Source of the DNA: CAYTGM01 sp964437365
GTDB taxonomy: Bacteria > Sumerlaeota > Sumerlaeia > SLMS01
Assembly: GCA_964437365.1 (NCBI GenBank)
Contig: CAYTGM010000004.1
Location: 186,001 to 250,000 of the forward strand
Direction of reading: 5' to 3'
Length of the DNA: 64,000 nucleotides
Shown here: positions 9,561-17,509 of the stretch, piece by piece
How the letters are laid out: each line of letters opens with the position of its first letter
Position numbering within the stretch: the first letter of the stretch is position 1
Notes under the pieces: generated by a model
What the model saw: only the letters and a program-made list of their open reading frames with translations
Databases searched by the model: none
What the model was told of the DNA's origin: nothing
Translations under genes and position numbers: made by a program

Positions 9561-10775
9561 TTATAGTGTGTCTCCAAAGCTCGTACCCACAGCACGTGCT
9601 GCCTTGATCAAATCACTTTCTGTATCGACGAACTTAAGTTGGTGGATCGCCTCGTGAAGCGGAACATCAGTGATCCTTCCTTGCTGATAGGCTACCATTC
9701 TGGTGAAGTTTCTTTCAGCGGCCAGAACAGCAGCTCGATGCCCGAAGTGTGTAGATAGAATTCGATCAATGGCTTCCGGTGAACCGCCTCGCTGCAGATG
9801 CCCAAGCACTGTGGCTCGAGCTTCAAGTCCCGTTCTTCGGCCAATTTCTTCTGCCAGTACATGACCAATTCCACCAAGGCGAACGGGGTCGTGTGAATTA
9901 TCTACCATCTTCTGAATGACCATCTCGCCACCTTTGGGCTTTGCGCCTTCCGATACCGCGATAATGGAGAACTTCTTCCCCTTTCGCGAACGACTGAGAC
10001 AGACCTGGCAGACAACGTCTATATCATAGGGAATCTCAGGAATCAGAATAATATCTCCCCCACCGGCAACGCCGGCATGGAGAGTCAGATGCCCTGCATA
10101 ACGCCCCATCATCTCAACGATCTGCACACGATGGTGACTCATCGCTGTTGTGTGTAGACGATCAATTGCTTCAGTTGCGGTTTGCACCGCGGTTGCAAAT
10201 CCGAATGTTCTTTCTGTCGCGCTTAAGTCGTTGTCGATCGTTTTCGGTACTCCGATGACGTTGACTCCCTTGTCGGCAAGTTGACTTGCCATCGTTAGGG
10301 TGCCATCGCCGCCGATACAAACGAGGCAATCCCACCCCATTTCCTGGATAAACTCGATGCACTCATCGGAAACATCAACGACCATTTCTTCACCATTGAT
10401 CTTCATCCGATGGGCAAAGGGGTTGTCCTTGTTACTGCTGCCAAGGATCGTTCCTCCTTTGTCAATGATTCCTGACACATCAAGTGGGTTCAGTTTACGT
10501 GCGCGTCGGTATATAAGCCCGTGAAAGCCATCTTCTATTCCAAAACAATCGATGCCATAATCGAAAATAGCCGTTTTGACGAGAGCGCGAATGACCGCAT
10601 TCAAACCTGGGCAATCGCCACCGCCGGTCAGAATTCCAATTCGTCTGACTGGCTGCAGAGTCTTAAGGGGAACAAGACTGGTCTCAGGCTGTATCGTCCT
10701 CCTGATACTCTTCTTCTTCTTTTTGCTGACCTTTCGGACAGGTTTTCTACCGTTCTTTACTTTCTTAACGGCCAT
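9561..10775 (-). CDS. pfkA: 6-phosphofructokinase
   Basis: Phosphorylates fructose 6-phosphate to fructose 1,6-bisphosphate in glycolysis. Residues 43-400 carry the family blocks: GILTGGGDCPGLN, CIGGDGTLT, VPKTIDNDL, MMGRYAGHL and GHLQRGGSP. The base after GGD codes Gly, the residue typical of ATP users (pyrophosphate users have Asp), while the Lys in PKTIDND is the form seen in pyrophosphate and group III enzymes; the mix fits ATP-dependent group III PFKs such as those of actinomycetes. A Lys/Arg-rich extension of about 40 residues precedes the catalytic domain. GAGAGGA lies upstream of the ATG at 10775. The gene symbol is by family, not orthology. Confidence 0.9.
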   Translation of the reverse strand: MAVKKVKNGRKPVRKVSKKKKKSIRRTIQPETSLVPLKTLQPVRRIGILTGGGDCPGLNAVIRALVKTAIFDYGIDCFGIEDGFHGLIYRRARKLNPLDVSGIIDKGGTILGSSNKDNPFAHRMKINGEEMVVDVSDECIEFIQEMGWDCLVCIGGDGTLTMASQLADKGVNVIGVPKTIDNDLSATERTFGFATAVQTATEAIDRLHTTAMSHHRVQIVEMMGRYAGHLTLHAGVAGGGDIILIPEIPYDIDVVCQVCLSRSRKGKKFSIIAVSEGAKPKGGEMVIQKMVDNSHDPVRLGGIGHVLAEEIGRRTGLEARATVLGHLQRGGSPEAIDRILSTHFGHRAAVLAAERNFTRMVAYQQGRITDVPLHEAIHQLKFVDTESDLIKAARAVGTSFGDTL

Positions 10776-10993
10776 TATCTTGAGTCCTCTCGAGTCAAAA
10801 TCTCATGAGGCAACGGTGCCTCGATTACCCAGAATGACGTGCTTGCCTGGTATTCTTGGTTTACCTTTATTTCGCCTTTTCATACGAATCTTCATTTGAG
10901 GGTGCAACCCTTGCTTGCCATGGTCGGTCAAAAGTTCCTATACTTAATTGCTTTTGTGGAGTTTAAGCCACGTGGTGGTAAGATTGGAAAGAG

Positions 10994-11866
10994 ATGGATT
11001 ACGATAATATCGTTAAAGGTCGCCGGCGAAACTGGGAAGCACTGAAACCAGACGAGATCCGAGAGCTCGAAAAGCAGGCCGAAAAAGAAAAGAGGAAAGA
11101 AGAGCGCGAGAAGAAGCTCAAGAAAGAGCGTTCGAATTATCAGGCTCTCCGGGACCTCCGTAAACAGGAAGAAGCAGACCTCGAGAAGCAGCGCTTTAAA
11201 AAGGCTCTGATTCACTCTGCCATTATTGGCGGAGTCTTCTTTGGTATGGTGATCTTTTATTATGGCAGCAAGGCGATCATCCAATATCGCACCAAGCAAA
11301 GCTATATCGAGCAAATCTCAGACTTCGAACGGGTCATGATTTCTGGAGACCAGATCTTTGATATGAGCGATCCAGTTTCCGCCTTCGCTTCCTGGAGAAG
11401 CGCCTGGATGAACGGCGACATGGAGAAGGTTGTGTCGCTCTTTTCGGATCAATATGTGAAGAAACAGTCCAGAACAGGTGGACGACGCAAAGCTCTTGAG
11501 AGGCACAAGATGCTTTATGAGCGCGGGGCACTGCGTGAACGTAAGGAACTTGCAGAGAACTTCCTAAACGCAGAAATTTTGAGATCTCCGATTTCACCCT
11601 GGATGGATGGCGAGCTGGCCATTTTTCGCTCTGACTATTTGCTTCGCCAGGGAGACACGCCTCCTGGAAACAGGTATATTGTTGCCTTCTCCTACGACTC
11701 CGAGGTTGGTCAGTGGCGCTTCGCCGATCTGAGAGTGGCTGAGATGTTCAGCATCCGCTGGGAAGAAGAGAGTGAAATCCTTCCCGTGAAGCTAGGTAAG
11801 AATGCCATCCGCTACGATGAGAGCGGTGCACGAATCCTGGAAGATGACGCCGGCTGGCTGGAATAG
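10994..11866 (+). CDS. Single-pass membrane protein with coiled-coil N-terminus and NTF2-like domain
   Basis: Protein of 290 residues, not recognised as a named family. Residues 20-70 are a highly charged Lys/Glu coiled-coil segment, 72-92 one membrane helix (IIGGVFFGMVIFYYG), and about 115-265 a soluble domain with a motif (SAFASWRSAWMNGDMEKVVSLF) typical of SnoaL/NTF2-like folds, often seen in periplasmic L,D-transpeptidase-associated and lipoprotein-type proteins. The basic N-terminus should be cytoplasmic and the NTF2-like domain periplasmic. It is divergent from pfk with 218 bases between them. Role unknown. Confidence 0.75.
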   Translation: MDYDNIVKGRRRNWEALKPDEIRELEKQAEKEKRKEEREKKLKKERSNYQALRDLRKQEEADLEKQRFKKALIHSAIIGGVFFGMVIFYYGSKAIIQYRTKQSYIEQISDFERVMISGDQIFDMSDPVSAFASWRSAWMNGDMEKVVSLFSDQYVKKQSRTGGRRKALERHKMLYERGALRERKELAENFLNAEILRSPISPWMDGELAIFRSDYLLRQGDTPPGNRYIVAFSYDSEVGQWRFADLRVAEMFSIRWEEESEILPVKLGKNAIRYDESGARILEDDAGWLE

Positions 11867-11950
11867 GAGACGAGAACCGGTCGTGAAAACTGATGGCTCG
11901 TCAACAGCAATATGGCTTTCCGATGAGGATTCATAATCATTTGTGTGAAT

Positions 11951-11970
11951 AGTTTATGAAATAAACTTTT
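11951..11970 (+). terminator. AT-rich hairpin followed by T run
   Basis: AGTTTAT and ATAAACT form a 7-base-pair stem with a GAA loop, followed by TTT. It lies 85 bases after the stop of the NTF2-like protein and 70 bases before the next start. The stem has no GC core, so it is a weak terminator at best and could instead be an operator for the next gene. Confidence 0.3.
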
Positions 11971-12039
11971 CCGATTGAAGACAGGAACATGAGGTCTCTT
12001 CTCTGGAGTGTTAATTAACTCGCTCCTAAGGAGAGTACC

Positions 12040-12672
12040 ATGAATCAAAAACGTATATTCACAACGGCAGCTATGCTGATCGGTTCAGTATCTGTTTCCA
12101 GCGCGCAAATTATCATGACCCAGGTGATGGACGGCGACCTGACTGGGGGTGAGCCCAAGTATGTGGAGATCAAGAATGTCTCCGGAGCTACCATCGATTT
12201 CTCTTCAACCAATTATTATGTTCTAACATTTAACAACGGAGGAACATCGGTAACAAATTCAAACCTGTTGGATTCAGGCACCCTGGCGAACGGCGATTAT
12301 CTGATCGTGACGAACGATCTCGCAGACTTCGAATTAGTCTATGGAGCTGGCCCCTACGGAAATGTAACCGTCATCGACGGTGTTATCGGCATTAATGGGG
12401 ATGATGTTGTCGCAATCTCTACAACAAACAGCTCTGCCGGAATTATCGATGTCTTCGGGAATCTTGGAACAACTGATGTAGACTACAATGACAGTATTGC
12501 TAAACGGGTCGGTGACGGCGAGAACACCACATGGGATGCCAACGCGCAGGCAGACTGGGATATAACCGCAGACAACCTCGATACACTGGATGCTTCACAG
12601 CATCTGGCTGCAGCACCAATAGGGGTAAACACTTCTCTCCCCGTCGAGCTTGATTCATTCATCGTCGACTAA
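12040..12672 (+). CDS. Secreted lamin-tail-like domain protein ending in SLPVELDSFIVD
   Basis: Protein of 210 residues with a signal peptide (cut likely after VSVSSA, about residue 22). The mature part begins IIMTQVMDGD and continues PKYVEIKNVSG, GDYLIVTND and NGDDVVAIS, the pattern of lamin-tail (LTD) domains in secreted bacterial proteins. It ends NTSLPVELDSFIVD, nearly identical to the end of the next gene's product. LPVEL-type motifs are familiar from Bacteroidota secreted proteins, where they precede more sequence; here the chain stops. Strong ribosome site AAGGAGAG. A terminator follows, so it is its own transcript or the last gene of one. Confidence 0.8.
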   Translation: MNQKRIFTTAAMLIGSVSVSSAQIIMTQVMDGDLTGGEPKYVEIKNVSGATIDFSSTNYYVLTFNNGGTSVTNSNLLDSGTLANGDYLIVTNDLADFELVYGAGPYGNVTVIDGVIGINGDDVVAISTTNSSAGIIDVFGNLGTTDVDYNDSIAKRVGDGENTTWDANAQADWDITADNLDTLDASQHLAAAPIGVNTSLPVELDSFIVD

Positions 12673-12695
12673 ACCCTACAACATTCATTGCAGGC

Positions 12696-12733
12696 GAAAG
12701 GTCCCGGGGGTCTGAACCGGGACCTTTCTTTAT
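12696..12733 (+). terminator. Rho-independent terminator
   Basis: GAAAGGTCCCGG (12696-12707) pairs perfectly with CCGGGACCTTTC (12717-12728): a 12-base-pair stem with a 9-base loop, followed by TTTATATA. It lies 24 bases after the stop of the first lamin-tail-like gene. Confidence 0.9.
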
Positions 12734-12865
12734 ATACAGCGATTCCTGTCGAATGTTGTACGAAAGAGGGTCGACAATCGAGTGACAGAATTTTATCTCG
12801 TTGACCTGTTTCTCGTCCTCCTCCATTTGAATACAAAAACAAATCTATACAGATGGGAGTGACCC

Positions 12866-13744
12866 ATGAAGCAGAGTTTTCTGTTCAAAGGGATTGTGCC
12901 GATTTGCGTATTGTCCCTGGCTGGAATTGCAGGTGCCGCAACCGGCGATCCATATATCAGCGAAATGCTGATCGAACGTCCCGGTGCTGACAAACCGGAT
13001 GAATTCATTGAGCTCCGTACCGCAACTGGCAACGAAACAATTGCGGCAGACACGTACCTGGTCTTTCTTGAGGGAGATGACACGAGCACAAGTCCGGGTC
13101 AAGTTGATGGCTGCTTCCCACTCGGAGGGCTTGAAACCGGTTCCAACGGCTACCTCGTTTTCATGCAATATTCCCACGCCTATTCGATTGATCCAGATGC
13201 TACTGTCTACACAGGTAACCCCACAGGGTTTCAGAACATTCCGGGATTCTTTTCGGACATGATCGTTGATCAGGTGATTGAACCCGCAAGCTGTACAGCC
13301 ATGATCGTGCGAACCTCAACTCCTCCTACGACTTCTACCGATATAGATTCCGATGACGATGGTGTCATCGATATATCAGGTTGGACGATTATTGATTCCG
13401 TGGGGATGCTTGATGATGGAACGAACGACATTGCTTACGGGGCGATTAACTTCCGTGCCAGCGCGGGAGGGATTTCGAGCACCGGACCATTCGTGACAAT
13501 TCCTCACCCCACGAATGATGAAATCGGTTACATCGCACGCATCCCGGGTGCCGCCATAGATAGCGTCAGCCCATCCGATTGGGTCGCAAGTATTACAGAA
13601 GCCATGACAGGATCTGCCCCGACCTGGACCTTGCCGGTGGGCCACACAGAACCTTCCACTTTTGAAGGTGTTGTCGTGAGTGATCATATCGGTGCTGCTA
13701 ACAGCTCGCTGCCTGTTGAGCTGGATATGTTTCTGGTGGAGTGA
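12866..13744 (+). CDS. Secreted lamin-tail-like domain protein ending in SLPVELDMFLVE
   Basis: Protein of 292 residues with a signal peptide ending at GIAGA-ATG (about residue 24). The mature N-terminus (DPYISEMLIERPGADKP, then DEFIELRT) and SNGYLVFMQ follow the lamin-tail-like pattern of its neighbour. A DSDDDGVIDISGW segment near 155 is an Asp-rich, possibly calcium-binding loop. The last residues, NSSLPVELDMFLVE, match the neighbour's tail. No membrane helix follows the tail, unlike PEP-CTERM or LPXTG signals. GGGAGTGA precedes the ATG. Function unknown; surface or exported protein likely. Confidence 0.8.
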   Translation: MKQSFLFKGIVPICVLSLAGIAGAATGDPYISEMLIERPGADKPDEFIELRTATGNETIAADTYLVFLEGDDTSTSPGQVDGCFPLGGLETGSNGYLVFMQYSHAYSIDPDATVYTGNPTGFQNIPGFFSDMIVDQVIEPASCTAMIVRTSTPPTTSTDIDSDDDGVIDISGWTIIDSVGMLDDGTNDIAYGAINFRASAGGISSTGPFVTIPHPTNDEIGYIARIPGAAIDSVSPSDWVASITEAMTGSAPTWTLPVGHTEPSTFEGVVVSDHIGAANSSLPVELDMFLVE

Positions 13745-13755
13745 CGAAGGCATGA

Positions 13756-13782
13756 GCTCCGGCGTCACAAAGGCGCCGGAGC
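13756..13782. terminator. Perfect GC-rich hairpin after the second lamin-tail-like gene
   Basis: GCTCCGGCG (13756-13764) pairs with CGCCGGAGC (13774-13782) over 9 base pairs with a 9-base loop, starting 12 bases after the stop codon. No T run follows, so it is a transcript end-stabilising hairpin or an imperfect terminator. Confidence 0.55.
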
Positions 13783-14176
13783 AACTCCCGAAGCTGAATC
13801 ACAGGCTGAGACCTATTTCCTTTCCTTTTCAGCCTGATCGGATTGCTGTCCTCATTGAGCGTTGCCGGCCTCTTCTCCCGCAGAGAAGTTGAACCACTCG
13901 GGAAATCGCAGGAAATAGAATGACCTTCAGAAGTAAGGGTTAGGTAGGTGGAGAGCGAGAAGGGTGGATCTGTGTGCTTGGAAACGCAGTCATCGTGGTG
14001 CAATTTCGAGGCTTTCAGGTGCTCAGGGCTACTGCTCGCAGCCAGCATATACTGAGCAGGACTTCTGAAGACCACTCCAACCCTCTTTTAACCTGACCCC
14101 AGCCCGATTGCCACCTGCATCTGTATGCAGCCTGAAAGCAGGAGGAATGCAGGAGGGAACGAGGTTGATGGGTTAG

Positions 14177-14210
14177 GGTACGGTGAAAGCGCTGTGAGTT
14201 TCGTTGTACC
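14177..14210 (+). other. Stem-loop in the leader of the polysaccharide cluster
   Basis: GGTACGGTGAAA (14177-14188) can pair with TTTCGTTGTACC (14199-14210) over 12 positions including three G-U pairs, leaving a 10-base loop. The wobble pairs mean the plus-strand RNA would fold better than the DNA. It sits about 245 bases before the first gene of the cluster. It matches no riboswitch I know. Confidence 0.3.
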
Positions 14211-14454
14211 GATTGGTTTGAGAGGGTTTGTTAGCTAACCTGATGCATGATCATGAGGGCAAGAGGCCCGAGTTCTACGTAAGTATCGGATTTTCAGACA
14301 TCTGCATTTAACGAACAAAGCTGAGTTCAACCATCTTCACCAATGGAAATAGAGTCAAATCTCCTTGACCGATCCAGGCTAAAAGCGATGATTTTCAAAC
14401 CTTAACGCCGAATAATGACTAATTGCCCTTTGAAGACTGCCTGTTAAGGTCATT

Positions 14455-15957
14455 TTGCTGACTGTTGGTGTGAATTGCCCCATGGTTGATGAACAGACTG
14501 GTAAGATCGGACTGAATGCCCCGGAGTTTCTTCGGGACAGCAAGATGATGCTCTCACTGCTTAAGCTGAAGCGGCAAAAATATGCTCTCATGGGTTCGGC
14601 CTTAACGCTCGACGTGTTGATGCTGGTTGGAGCATCGATGCTCTCGCTCTACCTGCACTTTGGATCGCAGATCCCGATAGAGCATGCAGGTCTGCTTCTT
14701 TATTCGTTTCCAATTACCATCGCGTTTAAGATTATGCTCTTTTTCTTCTGGAGCATGTACGCCGACGAGGCTTTTCGCTTTAAGGGCGCGACCTTTCTTC
14801 GAATCGTCGAGCTGGCGACAATTGGTGCGTTGATTGAACTCGCGGTCACCTCACTGATCATCCTGTATTACTTTCCCGATCAGTATGAGTTTTCGAGGCG
14901 TGCTCTGGTTATCAAAGCTGGATTAGAGATTGTTGGACTCACACTCGCTCGCTCTGCCCTGATCAGCTATTCGAACAAACATACACTTCTCCAGCACAGG
15001 ACGCTGATCATTGGGTCCAGTGATGAAGTTAAGAGCCTTGTGGGTGATCATCCCAAGTCAATTGATCGTCAGATTGTCGGTTTTGTTGATAGTGCCGAAG
15101 AGCGCGAAGACCGGTCGAATGATCTTGGCATTCCCTGTCTCGGTACGCGCGAGGATGTGCGATCCGCCATCGCAGATTATGGAATCACAGAGCTGATCTA
15201 TACGGGAAGCCCTGCCATCAGAGATGAAACTCTGATGCTGATCGGCGAGCGACATATAAGCGTCAAGATTTGTCCGAACACCATTGAGACAGTCAGTTGT
15301 CGTATGGACACGGTCGATGCAAATGGGATTCCTCTCATTGAAGTCAATAGAGCGCTGCTCTCCTTCCCCAATATTTTTCTTCGAAGGATGTTTGACATTG
15401 TTTGCTCTGGAGTAGGCCTGGTTCTCTTCGCACCATTGCTGATCGTCCTGTGGACTTTCTACAGAATCATGTATGGCGGGCACCTGTTTTTCGTTCAGAA
15501 ACGAATTGGTCAGAACGGACGCCTCTTTGATGTCTATAAGATTCGTACGATGGTGCTGGACAGCGAGAAGCATACAGAACCGGTGCTCTGTAAGAGTGAT
15601 GACCCACGCGTTCTCCCCCTGGGCTGGCTGCTTCGCAAAACCCACCTGGATGAACTTCCGCAGCTCTGGAATGTCTTGATGGGCGATATGAGTATCGTTG
15701 GGCCACGCCCGGAACGCCCGGAACGTGCTCAAGAGTTTATTGAGAAGGTCCCTCTCTATTCCATGCGTCATATCGTGAAACCAGGCCTTACTGGACTTGC
15801 TCAGATATGCGGCGCCTACAATACCTATTTTGAATACAAACTCCGCTACGATCTAATTTACGCTTTCAACCTCTCGCTGATCCTTGATCTGAAGATCCTC
15901 TTCTATACACCCAAGTATATTCTTTCCGAAGTTTTTGGCGAGAAGAATCAGTACTAG
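14455..15957 (+). CDS. Polyprenyl-phosphate sugar-1-phosphate transferase (WbaP/WcaJ-like, EPS initiation)
   Basis: Starts a polysaccharide repeat by moving a sugar-1-phosphate from a UDP-sugar to undecaprenyl phosphate in the inner membrane. About residues 45-150 hold four membrane helices, 175-290 a CoA-binding-like Rossmann domain (RTLIIGSSDEV), and 310-500 the bacterial sugar transferase domain with RRMFDIVCSG, FVQKRIGQNG, FDVYKIRTM, RKTHLDELPQLWNVL and MSIVGPRPERP. The frame opens at a TTG (14455) with AAGG 5 bases before; ATGs at 14482 and 14545 are alternatives, the latter starting just before the first helix. First gene of the plus-strand cluster. Confidence 0.88.
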   Translation: MLTVGVNCPMVDEQTGKIGLNAPEFLRDSKMMLSLLKLKRQKYALMGSALTLDVLMLVGASMLSLYLHFGSQIPIEHAGLLLYSFPITIAFKIMLFFFWSMYADEAFRFKGATFLRIVELATIGALIELAVTSLIILYYFPDQYEFSRRALVIKAGLEIVGLTLARSALISYSNKHTLLQHRTLIIGSSDEVKSLVGDHPKSIDRQIVGFVDSAEEREDRSNDLGIPCLGTREDVRSAIADYGITELIYTGSPAIRDETLMLIGERHISVKICPNTIETVSCRMDTVDANGIPLIEVNRALLSFPNIFLRRMFDIVCSGVGLVLFAPLLIVLWTFYRIMYGGHLFFVQKRIGQNGRLFDVYKIRTMVLDSEKHTEPVLCKSDDPRVLPLGWLLRKTHLDELPQLWNVLMGDMSIVGPRPERPERAQEFIEKVPLYSMRHIVKPGLTGLAQICGAYNTYFEYKLRYDLIYAFNLSLILDLKILFYTPKYILSEVFGEKNQY

Positions 15958-15988
15958 ATCAATTCCTTATCCCGAGCGAAGCCATTCC

Positions 15989-17353
15989 ATGACCGACGAC
16001 CAACCTTCTGAATCGGTGATGCGTCCGCTTCATGTTCTTTCTGTCAGCCCTCCTCATTTGAACGGTTACAGCATGAGGACTCACAATATCCTGAAGACGC
16101 AGATGGAACTTGGCCTCAAACCACGGGGTATTACAAGTCCCTATTATCCGCTCCCCTGCCTGAATGAACGGAAGGCTTACCAACTGGATGGTATCTACTA
16201 TCATCGTGTTCCGAATAAGAAGTTCATCCAATCAAGTACGGATACGAAAGGGCTTTCGACAGGAGAGACACATACAAATGTCTATCCAAAGCGGGGGCTC
16301 AAGAAACTGGCATCTCAGCTCCACACAGCCGTGATGAGTATTCCTCAGGCTCGAAGCTACTTCTATCCGCAGATCGTTCGTCTTGCGAGGAAGCATCGAG
16401 CAGACTTGATTCATGCACACACGCCCTTTCGAAACGCCTGGCCTGCCTACTGGGCGGCAAAGAAACTTGGACTCCCCTTCGTCTATGAGATGCGAGGTCT
16501 TTGGGAAGACACCGCTGTTTTGAGTGGTAAATTCACAGAGAGTTCGCCCATCTATAAGACGTTCAAGCGCATGGAGACGGAAATCCTCAAGCGCGCCGAC
16601 GCAGTCATTTGCATCAGCGAGGCTCTTGCTGCAGATGTCGCCGAGCGGGGTATCGACGACAAAAAGATATTTGTCTGCTCAAACGCTGTGGATATGAAGT
16701 CGATAGAGCAGCAAGTTGAGAACGAAGAACTGAAGCGTGAGATTGAGGGTAAACTCAACCGACTCAAAGATACGACAGTCTTCGGTTATGTTGGAAGCCT
16801 CAGGGACCTGGAAGGGATCGACTTTCTTGTCGAAGGCTTCTCCAGAATCTGCAAAGTCAGGCCTCAAGACAGACTGCTCATTGTTGGAGGAGGCGATGAG
16901 AATTATATACGGAAGCTGAAGCGCCGCGCAGAAGAACTTGGAATGAAAAAGGAGATTGTTTTTCAGGGCCCTGTTGAGAATACGAGCATTGGGGTTGCCT
17001 ACAATCTTATCGATGTACTGGCCATAACTCGTCGTAACTTTCGCGTTACAAGTCTTGTCACGCCGTTGAAGCCTTATGAGGCGATGGCGCATGGCAAAGT
17101 GGTACTCTTGCCGTCGCTTCCAGCGATGTCTGAAATCGTCGAGGACAATCAAACGGGGCGCATCTTCGAATGCGGTAACTTGGTGGATTTCGCGGAGAAA
17201 GCACTGTTGCTGGCAGAACCGGAAATCAGGAGTGCCATGGGACTCAAAGCCCGGGAATACGTCCGTCGTAACAAGCTTTGGCAGCATTCCGTTGCTAAGA
17301 CTTCAGAAGCTTATTGTTTTGCTAGAGTGATGGCAGAGAACAGGACGATCTGA
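15989..17353 (+). CDS. GT4 family glycosyltransferase
   Basis: Cytoplasmic GT-B glycosyltransferase of about 454 residues. The N-terminal domain opens with RPLHVLSVSPPHLNGYSMRT, whose layout recalls GT4 proteins associated with exosortase polysaccharide clusters; no exosortase is visible here, so that link is only a hint. The C-terminal domain has VFGYVGSLRDLEGIDFLVE, FQGPVENTSIG and the nucleotide-sugar region PYEAMAHGK...SEIVEDNQTG. I start at the ATG at 15989; the frame is open to a TTG at 15935 inside the previous gene. It follows the initiating transferase by 31 bases. Confidence 0.85.
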   Translation: MTDDQPSESVMRPLHVLSVSPPHLNGYSMRTHNILKTQMELGLKPRGITSPYYPLPCLNERKAYQLDGIYYHRVPNKKFIQSSTDTKGLSTGETHTNVYPKRGLKKLASQLHTAVMSIPQARSYFYPQIVRLARKHRADLIHAHTPFRNAWPAYWAAKKLGLPFVYEMRGLWEDTAVLSGKFTESSPIYKTFKRMETEILKRADAVICISEALAADVAERGIDDKKIFVCSNAVDMKSIEQQVENEELKREIEGKLNRLKDTTVFGYVGSLRDLEGIDFLVEGFSRICKVRPQDRLLIVGGGDENYIRKLKRRAEELGMKKEIVFQGPVENTSIGVAYNLIDVLAITRRNFRVTSLVTPLKPYEAMAHGKVVLLPSLPAMSEIVEDNQTGRIFECGNLVDFAEKALLLAEPEIRSAMGLKAREYVRRNKLWQHSVAKTSEAYCFARVMAENRTI

Positions 17354-17509
17354 CTCAAATTCGATTAGAGTTCTCATTCCGGACAGCGTCATGGAATCCC
17401 TGATATTATCGCAGAGGTTTTGTGGTTGACCGCTATTTCAGCGCATGGACAGTAACCGGCCGAAACAGGAAATTTGTTTCCAATCCCCCGCTGATGAAGT
17501 GACGAATCT

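Larger units (their letters stand above)
13745..14454. other. Long intergenic region before the polysaccharide cluster
   Basis: About 710 bases without a convincing gene. Two open frames here (13680-13892 plus; 13698-14075 minus) have no family resemblance, and the first overlaps the end of the preceding gene. It starts with a GC-rich hairpin (13756-13782) and contains another stem-loop at 14177-14210. The promoter for the polysaccharide cluster must lie in this stretch or upstream of it, but I could not pick a convincing -35/-10 pair. A long untranslated leader or small RNA is possible. Confidence 0.5.

Noticed and set aside
13698..14075. Minus-strand frame of 125 residues in the 0.7 kb gap
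   Set aside because: Overlaps the end of the second lamin-tail-like gene, low-quality composition, no start signal, no family.
13745..14454. tRNA or known riboswitch in the leader
   Set aside because: No cloverleaf with a T-loop GGTTCRA pattern and no match to riboswitch cores that I know.
15058..15771. Minus-strand frame of 237 residues
   Set aside because: Lies opposite the well-supported sugar transferase domain and resembles no family.
16679..17287. Minus-strand frame of 202 residues
   Set aside because: Opposite the GT4 glycosyltransferase; no family pattern or ribosome site.
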